Positions 1 through 11,591 of a stretch of 64,000 bases of DNA are shown here, piece after piece (positions within the stretch are counted from its first letter, which is position 1; every line of letters begins with the position of its first letter). The stretch covers positions 14,278,972 to 14,342,971 of the forward strand of contig CM028900.1 in NCBI GenBank assembly GCA_016801885.1, read 5' to 3'. Under the pieces are notes generated by a model. That model was not told where the DNA came from. It was given only the letters and a program-made list of their open reading frames with translations, and ran no database searches. Position numbers and translations under genes: made by a program. Source of the stretch: Toxotes chatareus. Lineage: Eukaryota; Chordata; Actinopteri; Toxotidae.

Positions 1-223
1 GTATTTATGGTTTGTAGTTAATTACAGTCCCAGTCAGCTGAAAAAGTCACAGTTTTTTTCTTGGTTTGGTTTATTTTTTTAATCTACATATGCATATAAA
101 AGTGAAATGTGAAAACAAGAATAATTGCAAGTGAAAACATCTCAGAGGGTGCTTACTAAAGCTAAGACAGGACTGCAAAAAGCACAAAGCTTTATTCCAT
201 GTGTATTACGTGTCTGTTTCCAG

Positions 224-3200
224 GCCATAGACAGCATCCACCAGGTCGGGGTGTACTGCCTGGCTCTGGTGCCTGCCAACACACTTCCAAAGGCTCCGCT
301 GGGCGGCATCCATATATCTGAGACCAAACAGCGCTTCCTGGAGGGCGCCCTGCACCCCTGCAATGTCCTCATGTGCCCTCATACCTGTGTCACCAACCTG
401 CCCAAGCCAAGACAGAAACAGCCAGGTAGACCACCAGATGTCTCAGCATGGATCAGGTTTAGAAACAAATCTAGAACAAAGACTTGTTTACTTAATTTCT
501 TCTTTGTTTATTTTTATGTTAATATGAATGTTTGTGCTAACTTCACTGACATGTTTGATGACACTGATGGTTTGGTTGTGCTGGACAGAGGTTGGTCCCG
601 CTTCTATGATAGTAGGCAACCTGGTGGCAGGCAAGAGGATAGCACAAGCCTGTGGGAGAGACGTGGCACAACTAGAGGACAATGACCAGGCACGTAAGGT
701 AGATAGTCATCCTCATTTCACCCACTCATCACCTCCACACATACACTGCAGACACAGGTAAGGATCCATACCCCAGGGAACCTGAGGGAACCTGATGGAA
801 TGGAATCTGATATACATACAGTTGGAGAGGACATGGGTTTGACTTCTTGCTGTGGTCCATAAAAACCGCCTGAATAAATGCAGGTTGCGTGTGAATCATA
901 TTCCTCTTCTATCAATCATTACACCCATTACTGTTTTCAGTTCCACATATATTGCACCCCATCATATCTATCATTCATTTACCAAGAAAACACCATGTGC
1001 CACCATAGTCCATCAATTCTGCATCATGTCTTTATCAAGTCATCATTGTCTCAGTGTGTCTGATTTTGCTGTGTGAAACTTTGATTCTTCTGTAATTAAA
1101 CCTGTGTTTTTTTTCTTTCTTCTACAGTTCCTTTACATACAGGATGTTCTACAATGGAGAGCTCAGGCTACTCCAGACCATCCTCTGTTCCTTGTTCTTA
1201 ATGCTAAGGTATTAATATTTTGTTCATCATCCCTTTAACATGAATTGGGAAGGGTGACAGAAAAAATGACTACCTCACGAAAGTTAGTAGATAAAACTAT
1301 TAGAAAATCTGTTTTTGGCTAATACAGTTAATTTAATACCTTGTAAATCTAGATACTGCATTACACTGATGCAAAAATAACTTTTTTATTGGTTTTCAAC
1401 ATTGCTTGCAAGCTTAAAAATTTAAAGTGACCTTGATAGAAATTTACAACTGATGAATCCTACAGATGATAAGGTCCCATCCTTGAACCTTTGTATCTGT
1501 TAAATAAAGCTTGCCATGTAGATAAATGTATTGTGTTCTAATCTTTTGCTCTTTAGGGCACGGTGGCTAGTACAGCCTCCTGTCTGCAGCTGCACAAGCG
1601 AGCAGAACGGGTTGCCGCAGCTTTGATGGGACGGCTAAACACTGGAGATCATGTAGCACTCGTATACCCACCAGGTAAGAGGTGCTACTTACTACTGTGC
1701 GAATTATCCTTTCAGTTCTGTCCTTTAGTCTCTGTCTGAGGCTCTTGATAAAGTTCTGAATATATACTTTTATGTTGTAAAATCCGAATCCCTTTTAAAT
1801 ATAAACATTTGTGTGCAGGAATTGACCTGATTGCCACCTTCTACGGCTGCCTGTACGCTGGCTGTGTGCCAGTCACTGTCAGACCCCCGCACCCTCAAAA
1901 CCTGGCCACCACCCTGCCCACTGTCAAGATGATTGTTGAGGTAACAGATTCCACTCACCTGCATCGAAAAGCTAATTTAATTCCTCTCACCACCGTTACA
2001 GTCATCATGCCTGATGGACCTTTACAATAAAATACAATAAATTAAGTTAAATAGTCAGCTCTGCTCTGTGTGGGTTGCTTTTGTTTTTAATGGCAAATTG
2101 TGTAAAGTAAAACACTGTATATGTAGTAATACTGTCGTATTTGTGTGTTAAAGGTCAGTAAGTCGGTGTGTATCCTGACCACCCAAGCAATAATGAAGCT
2201 GCTGAAATCCAAAGAGGCTGCTGCTGCTGTGGACATCAAGAGCTGGCCCATGGTGCTGGACACAGGTGAATTATGTAACCACATGCAAACACACTTTGGT
2301 CTTCAGTTTATGTTCTTGTGTGGCCTCTAAAGAGATTTTTAAGTATAGAAAGGACATGATCTTTGATTTACCTGACTGCAGTTAAACCTCTCCCCTTCTC
2401 CCCCTGCTCGTTTTCCAGATGACCTCCCCAGGAAGAAGAGTCCCCAGATGTACAAACCCCCGACCCCAGAGATGTTAGCTTACCTGGACTTCAGTGTGTC
2501 CACAACAGGCATACTAGCAGGAGTTAAAGTATGTTGAAGGAGATGTTACTGTTCAATACACATACGCCACCTGAGTACTCAACGTCATATTGACTTGTTA
2601 CCAGCCTTTCTTTATTCCTTGAGGCACGTTGATAAGTTTTTTATTTTAGCTTTTGCTCTCAGGACATATAGATCATGAATAAAATGATGATACGGTTACT
2701 ATCATTACAAGAAAAACACAAAGTACTTACATTGAGGAATCCTCAGTAAATTTGGAGGTTGCCCAAAGAGTGGTATCTTTTACTGGACAGCAGTCTTTGA
2801 TACGTAATTCATGTGTCTGTGTGTCATGTAATCTCTTGTAGATGTCTCACGCTGCCACCAGTGCCTTGTGTCGGTCCATCAAACTGCAGTGTGAACTCTA
2901 CCCTTCCCGGCAGATCGCCATCTGTCTGGACCCCTACTGCGGACTCGGCTTTGCCCTCTGGTGCCTGTGCAGGTAAATCAGCTGCAAGGTGGCAAAATAA
3001 AAAATAAAAAGCTTTCATTAGTGGCTGGAACAAACGTTTTTGTCTATGTGTTCCAGCTCAGCATCTCTGTTGGCCTATCTGTTTCTGTTTTAGCGTGTAC
3101 TCGGGCCACCAGTCGATCCTGGTTCCCCCTCTGGAGCTGGAGAGCAATGCATCTCTCTGGCTTGCTGCAGTCAGCCAGTACAAAGTGCGAGTTACCTTCT

Positions 3201-6200
3201 GCTCGTATTCAGTCATGGAGATGTGCACCAAGGGCCTGGGTTCACAGACAGAAGCACTGCGGGTCAGTTTGTCTTTTGAGTTTGAATAATGGTGTCACTG
3301 GGGAAGCAACAAACTGCAGCATTTTCTTTCACAAAATTTAAGGGTGTTTCTTCAATTACATCTTCTCCCTGTGGTTCAGTTGTCACAGTCCTGTGATTAA
3401 CGAGACAAAGCGCTCCACTCCTCTGCATCTGGGTGCTGATTACTGCCTGCAGCACTTGAGATTAGGATTCTTTAAAAATCACATCTGTGGTTTAATGAGT
3501 AGTGTAGTTTAATTTCTATGAATATGGAAAATGTTCTATCAGTATCAGCTCCTGGTTTGCATGTAATTTACACGGTTATCTTCATGTTATGTTCGAATTG
3601 CACTACCTGTGTTTGGAACGATTAAATTTTTTCTTTAAGGTTTTAGTTTTGGTTGATTTGGCTCTTCTTTTTTCCCCATTTCCAGTTGCGAAACGTGAAC
3701 CTGTCTTGTGTGCGTACCTGTATGGTGGTAGCAGAGGAGAGGCCCCGCATAGCACTTACTCAGTCCTTCTCAAAGATCTTCAAAGACTTGGGGCTTTCAC
3801 CACGCGCCGTCAGCACCACCTTCGGCTGCAGGGTGAATGTAGCGATCTGTTTGCAGGTGAGTAGCTGTGGAAGGACGAAGAGGAAGTGGAGGAGAGGAGG
3901 GGTGGGTGGGAGTTGAGGTCCAGAGTCCGTGATGATCAGTTTTTTAGGGGCAAAACTGGCTGTGGATCTAGACAATAATTCAGACAAAAGTCCCAGAAAT
4001 TCATTAATCAGTGTGCACATAATGTAACAGGAGCTAAAAAACGTATTTTATCAACTGATTTGAAGTGAAGGGGAAAAACACAGGAAGGTGAAAAAGGTAA
4101 AGTGTGAAACATCATGTTTAATTTTACTTTCTGTTTAAATTATTAAACTAAGTATAATCTGATGAGAGAGTTGCTCCTCAGTTAGACTGCTCGTCCTTTT
4201 TCCTTTCCTCCAGTGGCCCTTCGGTGTTCTTTTTTATATTTTTATCACTGATGATTTTTGTGTGTACGAGTGTTTGTTGTGCGTGCATGTGTGTCTACGT
4301 ATATAAATATATATATATATACATATTTATTTATCTGTCCTGCCCTGTCCTGTCAGCCCAACAGGTTAGGGAAACTGGCTGAGCAGGTATTGTGGGATAA
4401 GAGTGGCCGTTTGCTCATTGGGCTGCCGCTGGGCCTGTGTGTTTATGTACGTCTGTCTGTCTGTCTGTTCATTTGTGTGTTTGTTGTTTATCTTGCATGA
4501 TGTTTGAATGTGCTTAACCGTAATTCAGTGATTTGTTTTCCCTTGGTTTTCTCTTTCTCTGACAAGCTTCGGCTTCATGCCATTAGAGTACATTACACCA
4601 TGAGCTAGCAGCATGAACAGTGCTGTGAGGCATTTGTTTTGGGAAGATTTCTGAATCGAAGAGTGTCCCAGTATTCTAACTTACATTTACAACAACAACT
4701 TGCCACACCAAGTTTTTGTGTTAGTTGTAGAATAATTACAATTATTTATGTATTTATGAAATTAATATTCTCATGATTGCCGTCTCTTCTACACCAATAG
4801 TCTTTGAATGAGAGTAGTTATTTTATCTTTCAATTTGTTTTTCCCTTTTTAATTTCTTAATTTGACTCTTTGGAATCAAACTCCCCATTAAAAAATAATA
4901 CACACAGTTTTGTCACCATGTTGACAGTAGTGATTGATGCACTTATTTCTAGGCTAATCAGACTGCTGGCTTTGGTTTTATGGCAAAGACTAATCTCTGG
5001 ATTGAGTCTCGATGATGTTTTCCAAAAAATGCTCTGTTGCTGAAACCTCTGCTTGGCTTGATGTCCTGCCATCCCCCCTCGGCTCATTAAAACTGAATCA
5101 GCCCGCTCTGTTTGGCTTTGACCTCAAAGACGACCATACAGCAACTCATTGCTAGCTTGTGCTCTGGCTATACACTGGCAAAGGAGCGATGGAAAACATA
5201 ACGTGTTGTGACTCGGCTTGCAGTCGTAATGATGACAAATCCCAAAGCAGAAAGAATCAATACCTGACAACCAGAATCAGTACTTGAGAAATGATTCAAT
5301 TAGAATTCAGCTGCATGGCAGAGTTATGGACATTTAATCAAAACAAATGATTCTCAGTTTGAAATTTTCTGACATTTATGTGGCTTTTTCATTCGAGAAG
5401 ATAAGCATTTGAAGGAAACAAACTGCAGTTATTTATAATTTATTGTTGACTCATAATAACTGGCACTGTAGCTTTTCCCACCTTCCTTAGAGTAGGTAAA
5501 TTTAACTCAGGTACTGCAGGAACGTACAGTGTCTGTGGCTACATGGTTGAGTTTTGCCAAACCCCCTAACTACAGTAGCCTGGCTGGTTGGCTTCTGGCT
5601 GCCCTCCTCCGCTTTGTCAACAGTTGTATCATAAGCAGCTTCCACCTCCCGTCCACTCAGGCAACATACAGCACTTATTAATGTCAGGGCAGTACGAGTT
5701 ACATAAGTGACTCATGTCACTTTTGTTTTTCTCCAGGGTACGGCTGGACCAGACCCCACTACTGTGTATGTGGACATGAGAGCTCTACGACATGACAGGT
5801 GGGCGGGGGGCGGGGGGCACTACTTCACCACAATGACCACAGGAATTGTATTTGAGATATAAATGTTGACATGTGTGACCAGTCTGAGACATCATGTAAT
5901 TATAATGATAGTATATAATTTTCTAGCATATGCAATAATTGTTGCTGTTTTCATTTTGATTGTCTATGTTTTCCTTTTAATTTCCTTGTGGATTTAGATG
6001 TTCTCTTGAGTACAGTTTCCAACTTTTGAATTGAACAGTTTTGCTCACAGTTTTTTTTTTTTTTTAACACATGCGGAGAAACGAAATGAAAATGGAGATA
6101 TGAAATCATGTTCATGTTGTCCTTTTATTTGCATCTTCTTCAGGGTTCGCCTAGTTGAGAGAGGGTCACCACACAGCTTGCCGCTGATGGAGTCTGGGAA

Positions 6201-7579
6201 GGTATGGCATCATGTAAACATGCAGTGAAATACTATTAAAAAGTGTGACTTTACGCTGCAAAAGGGTTGCTCTTCTGTTGTGAACTGTTCTGTCTGCTGT
6301 TGTAGATTCTTCCAGGAGTGAAAGTCATCATTGCCAACACAGAGACTAAAGGACCCCTGGGAGACTCCCATCTGGGAGAGGTAATGGCCAATTCAATATC
6401 TTTATTCTCTTTACTCTATATATACACTCACTGGCCACTATATAAAGGTCAACTGTACAATCTAATGCTGATGCCATAAAGTCTACTTTTATGATGCCTG
6501 TAATATTTGTTTGACTGTGCTAAAATTATATGTTTTAGCATTTTTTGTTCATAGTTACTTTAGTAGGTCTGAAACTTTTACATGGAAATTGGTGGATGTG
6601 TGTGATCATCTGTGTAATAATTACCACTTGTCATTGTTCTGTGTGTGACAGATCTGGGTGAGCAGTCCTCACAATGCCACCGGCTACTACACAGTTTATG
6701 GAGAGGAGGCGCTGCATGCAGATCACTTCAACACCAAGCTCAGCTTCGGCGACACACAGACCGTCTGGGCGAGGACGGGCTACCTGGGCTTCCTGCGGCG
6801 CACTGAGCTGACTGATGCCAGTGGAGGTGAGATTCATCAGTGCTCTCTTGCTCTAACTTCCAGCCACTGCATTGCTTCTGGTGTAAGATGGACCCACTCA
6901 GATTTTTCCCTTAAAGATATTTTCTGCCTCCTTCTTTTCTCTCCAACATCACCTCAAAACTTGATTTCTTTTTTTACGTACTAGATATAAACTGACAAAT
7001 CTGTAACTGTGTGTGCGTATGTCTCAGAGCGCCATGACGCCCTCTACGTGGTGGGTTCCCTTGATGAGACTCTGGAGCTGAGGGGAATGAGGTATCACCC
7101 AATTGACATCGAGACCTCTGTTATCCGTTCTCATAAGAGCATAGCTGAATGGTGAGGAGCTTACATCAGTTATTGATCGCTTCTTTATTACTGTTCAGTT
7201 TCAGTTGTTCATTATGTAGTTAAATGTTTATCCATTTGATGTTTGAAATGTAGCTGAGCAACATGAACTCATTTCCTGACATATTTTCTTTTGGTTTGTC
7301 TCCCCTTCCTTTTCTCCTCCATGCAGTGCTGTGTTCACTTGGACCAACCTCCTCGTTGTGGTTGTGGAGCTGGAGGGATCCGAGCAGGAGGCCCTGGACC
7401 TAGTGGCCCTGGTCACCAACGTTGTCCTGGAGGAGCACTACCTCATCGTAGGGGTGGTGGTGGTGGTCGACCCCGGTGTCATCCCCATCAACTCCCGAGG
7501 GGAGAAGCAACGCATGCACCTCAGAGATGGATTCCTGGCCGACCAGCTGGACCCCATATACGTGGCTTACAACATGTGA
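224..7579 (+). CDS. dip2a: Disco-interacting protein 2 homolog A, 3' portion (5' end outside window)
   Basis: Exons with consistent phase: 224-425, 589-698, 1128-1208, 1557-1674, 1819-1940, 2154-2265, 2419-2528, 2842-2972, 3094-3262, 3686-3856, 5737-5798, 6144-6201, 6306-6380, 6652-6826, 7028-7151, 7327-7579. They total 2073 nt, or 690 codons plus TGA. The first exon encodes the end of the first acyl-adenylate (AMP-binding) domain; exons from about 1128 encode nearly all of the second. The C-terminus ends DPIYVAYNM, as in vertebrate DIP2 proteins. DIP2 proteins carry a DMAP1-binding domain followed by two fatty-acyl-AMP-ligase-like domains and are linked to lipid metabolism and neuronal development; the N-terminal part is not in the window. 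Paralogue A rather than B or C is inferred mainly from prmt2 nearby, as on human chromosome 21, and from sequence resemblance. All introns used are GT-AG. Confidence 0.93.
3857..5736 (+). other. Large dip2a intron
   Basis: Apart from the microexon candidate and a short AT/TG-rich stretch near 4258-4340, I see no gene, RNA or recognisable transposon here. Confidence 0.7.
4357..4386 (+). other. dip2a: Candidate 30-nt in-frame microexon of dip2a
   Basis: Inside the 1.9-kb intron 3857-5736, a pyrimidine-rich tract ending in TGTCAG is followed by exactly 30 nt and then GTATTG. The 30 nt read PNRLGKLAEQ, phase 0, between exons that end and start in phase 0 (...AICLQ and GTAGPDP...). A TGC lies about 12 nt upstream of the acceptor, as in SRRM4-dependent neuronal microexons. 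Inclusion is inferred, not shown. Confidence 0.5.
6418..6480. repeat. Possible degraded interspersed repeat in dip2a intron
   Basis: The stretch starting near 6425 with CACTCACTGGCCACTATAT resembles the start of a common fish interspersed repeat. It is short and lacks a second end, so the family is not assigned. Confidence 0.25.
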
Positions 7580-9511
7580 GGGCCCTGCTGCTGGAGGGTC
7601 ACCCCTCATTGTGGCTTATCACGCTGCAGGAGACAGGCAGGACAATAAATATGGAGCTTGTAGCGGTCGTGGGCCCCATGTCAGTATGGCCTCTGTTGAA
7701 AGAGAGCAAGCTGCCCTCTTTTTTCAGCTCAGAGAGGGCAAATACAGTATGAAAGAAACATAGATACAGAACTTTACAGCAAGACGGAGAAAAATTACAT
7801 CAGATATAAAAATGACACAAACCTCGTGTCTGTTTCTCCCTGTGATTTTATGTTTTTTTTTTTGCCTCAGCAAATAACGTTTTAAAGGGCATTTTGGTTT
7901 TGGTAAAGTGAGTTTTGTACGTATGACAGAACTTCTGACTCCTTAAACCCAGGACACCCAATCTCAGTACAGCAGGTGGTAAATGTTTAATAATACTACA
8001 CTGTGCCATCAACATAATTTACTTTGTCCTTCTCCAAAATAATGAATGTTCGTTCTGTTTGCCATACACTTGTGCCATAGAACAGGACTGACGCCTGTAC
8101 CCAATCCCTGTTTCAAACCAGCTCTAACATGTTTCATGTTCACAGAGCCTGTGCCACTACAGGTCAGATGCTTTTCATAGAGAAATCCTACCCCACAAGC
8201 ATTGTCATCACATCTGTGGAGAGCAGCTCTCCACATTACAGCTGCACACTTAAGTGAACCCAGGTTTTTGTGCTCCAGCTTAGTTCAGATCATGTTATTG
8301 CATCAACAGAGAAGCACACAGCAGTGATGTTGGAGAAGCAGCAGTTATTAGTGGTATTCATTGTTCATTCCAGCAGTAATGCTTTACTTTGCAGTGTCAG
8401 TAACAAAACGCTTAGAAATAATGTTGTGGTTTGATGAAATTTCGTTCTTTTCTAAATCTGAAATGTGTAATATAGTTATTGTCTTATCGGAACAAAATGC
8501 AATATAAGTGATGTGAAAGATGTTGCTTTGAATGACTGCACATACCAATCATTCAAAGTCTTTGATATAGTGAGGAATATAATCGTTGCTTACTATTAGC
8601 AGCGTGCCAAATGATATGAATCAAGCCTTAAGTGTTTTCAGACGCCTCTTCCTGTCCCAGCTCCTGTTTGACTTAATTTTGTGAAGTTTATCTGTTTGAT
8701 AGGACAGGAATATGCAGAAGGAGGTTAGTATGGTAAATCTGCTTTTATTGCACCCAAAGTCTTTCATCTTTCTGGCTAAGATGAATATACTTGATCCTAA
8801 CATCAGCCATTGCAAACACACACACACACACTTAACTCCATAAGTATTTTAATAATGTCTGTCCCTGTTGTTGGTTCTGCTGAATGTGTGATTTATAGCA
8901 AAAGACTGGGAGAAGTTGTAGTCGGCATGGGTTTGATGCAGAATGTCATCGCTTCATTTCAGGTTACATAAGGTTGAATGACAGATGAAAAATGTTGTGC
9001 GCTGCATGTAATGTACGAGGCAGGTGTCGTGACATCGTAACACACCATCACATTACTCTGACTTTGTAAAGACTCCACTGTATGTTGCCTTTTTTTCTAT
9101 GTGCACATCCCTTCAGAAACAGGCTCCAGCCTGCTGTAAGTATGTACAGGTTTTGTGTAAATTATTAATAGATGGAGGAGTCCACGGGAAGCAGAATGCT
9201 GAAGACTGAATCTGGTATGTATGTGAACTTCTCCCTCACAAACAGAAATAATTTGAAATGGATTCTCATGTGTGAACGTTGGGAAGAGACGTGGAAAGCC
9301 TCGTAAACATTTTTATAGTGTGAAAGAACAGTGGGAACTGGCTACTTCCAGGACGACACAAAGCACAAGGAGAATACAGTTATACTCTGGTGACTGCTGA
9401 GACGTCACATCCTCCCGAGCAAACTTTTGTTGGTAACAAATAGAAAGATACATTTGTCTGATATATGGTTAGCTGTCATTATTTTCATAACATGATTTCT
9501 TAATGAATAAA
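7580..9511 (+). other. dip2a: dip2a 3' UTR with AATAAA
   Basis: No credible coding sequence follows the stop at 7577-7579. An AATAAA at 9506-9511 is the best poly(A) signal, giving a 3' UTR of about 1.95 kb. A short (CA)n lies at about 8815-8831. Earlier poly(A) sites cannot be excluded. Confidence 0.5.
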
Positions 9512-9685
9512 AAAGTGCTTTTAACTTGAAAAGTCTGTGTCCCTCCCAGTAAGTTAGGTCAAATTTTTTTCTCAGGTAACTCCCCCCCTCCACCCCCGAC
9601 CCCCCTTCCCCCCTTCATGTAATGCAACAGTGAAGCAACCTAAACAGATGCCAAATGACTCTAACCCACAAATCTGATACAATCT

Positions 9686-9691
9686 TTTATT
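9686..9691 (-). terminator. Poly(A) signal for the sacsin-like gene
   Basis: TTTATT on the + strand is AATAAA on the minus strand, about 1.9 kb beyond the stop at 11592. It lies only ~175 bp from the dip2a signal, so the two convergent transcripts nearly meet or overlap. Confidence 0.35.
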
Positions 9692-10239
9692 ATCAGCAGT
9701 GCTTAATATTGCAGAAATCTCCATCAAACAACAGGTGGGTTGCAACCCAAAGTAAAAATGTACACAAAAATAAACAATGGATTAGGTTTTTTCTGTATTG
9801 AGCTGGAATACAATAAATGACAGGAGACTGCAAAGATAGCAAACGACATGATTCTCAAAAATACATGAAAAGTACATTTAAGAAGTGGAAAAAAGAGTAA
9901 ACCTAGAGGTGGTGCAGAAGATGTGCACTCATGCTGTATAAAATTTAGCTGTATTACATTAAACACAATCACTATTATGCCTCACTCATCAAAGCATTTG
10001 CATACTTCATTACCTTTAAGAATCAGGAAAAAGATAGAGGAAGTAACAATTCCAAACTCACTAGTTACAGTAACACAGCATCTACCCCTGGTCACATTTT
10101 TACTATGGTATTTAAAAACATGGAACAGGAATTGCTGTTTCATCCTTTATAAATCATCATTTTCATTTCAAAAGTTAAAAGGTAAAAAAAAAAAGAACCG
10201 TAAAAACAAACTTGCACTAAAATCTTTTCATAACAAAAT

Positions 10240-11400
10240 CATGCAGTGATTATATGGGTCCTCCATGAGTAGTCAAAAATGCTTACAGTACTGCAAAAAC
10301 AAAAAACAACAACAGATATTTCTTAACAGTCATACAATGATAATGTTAGTCCTTACTGAGTAGCTATAAATGCTAACGGAACATAACAAAGTTGCACAAT
10401 GATTATACTTGTGCGAACCCCCCCCCCCAATCTTTGACATTAACATTTTCATAACAAAAGTCGTACACTGATTTTCCGGGTCCTCACTGACTATTTATAA
10501 ATCTTTGCAATATAGGAAAAAAAATCTCACTGATATTTTCACTTTCGTAACAGTCATACAATTATAATATCCTCAGTGAGTAGTCATGAATTTTTTCAGA
10601 AATGCGAAAAAAATTATTTACATTAACAATAATAACATTGATCCACAGAGTAGCTATAAATGCTAACGGAACATAACAAAGTTGCACAATGATTATACTT
10701 GTGCGAACCCCCCCCCCCCCAATCTTTGACATTAACATTTTCATAACAAAAGTCGTACACTGATTTTCCGGGTCCTCACTGACTATTTATAAATCTTTGC
10801 AATATAGGAAAAAAAATCTCACTGATATTTTCACTTTCGTAACAGTCATACAATTATAATATCCTCAGTGAGTAGTCATGAATTTTTTCAGAAATGCGAA
10901 AAAAATTATTTACATTAACAATAATAACATTGATCCACAGAGTAGCTATAAATGCTAACAGAACATAACAAAGTCATACAATGATAATGTTAGTCCTCAG
11001 TGAGTAGTCATGAATTTTTACAAAAGTGTGAAAAAAAAAATCTTTGACATTAACATTTTCATAACAAAAGTCATACACTGATTTTACTGGTCCTCACTAG
11101 TATTTATAAATCTTTGCAATATAGAAAAAAAAAAAACCTCACTGATATTTTCACTTTTATAACAGTCATACAATAATTATAATGATCCACAATGAGTAGC
11201 TATAAATGCCAAGAGAACATAAATTCATACAGTAATTGTATAGATCTTCATTGAGTAGGTATAAATGGTAAACTATAAGAAAGTCATACAGTGATTATAC
11301 TGATCCTCAGTGAGTGGTTATAAATGTCTGCAACAATGCACAAAATGCTTTGATATTAACCTTAAAATTCATGTGGCGATTATACTGATCCTCAGTAGTG
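10240..11400. repeat. Tandem repeat block in sacsin-like 3' UTR
   Basis: The block is built from recurring segments with GTCATACA-TGAT, TCCTCAGTGAGTAG and CTATAAATG motifs, spaced roughly 60-100 bp. Inside it, 10361-10650 and 10651-10942 are two 290-bp copies that differ only in the length of a C run (11 versus 13). Left and right flanks hold more diverged copies, so this is an old repeat with one very recent duplication, or an assembly duplication. Confidence 0.85.
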
Positions 11401-11591
11401 AGACATATATAAAACAAACTAGCACAAGTTTCAGAATTTTCATAAAACTCCTATCAAACACACTATGACTCAAAAACACAAATGATTGTTTATAGTAATG
11501 TTTCAGTATCACCATGTGGCTGAAAGTATTTTTAAAATGGAAAAAAAAAAAAATCTCAAATTGACTCCACCAGCATGTCTGTCTTGAATCA

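Noticed and set aside
125..685. Single 186-codon plus-strand frame at the window start
   Set aside because: Only 224-425 is a real exon in this frame; the rest crosses intron sequence before the 589 exon.
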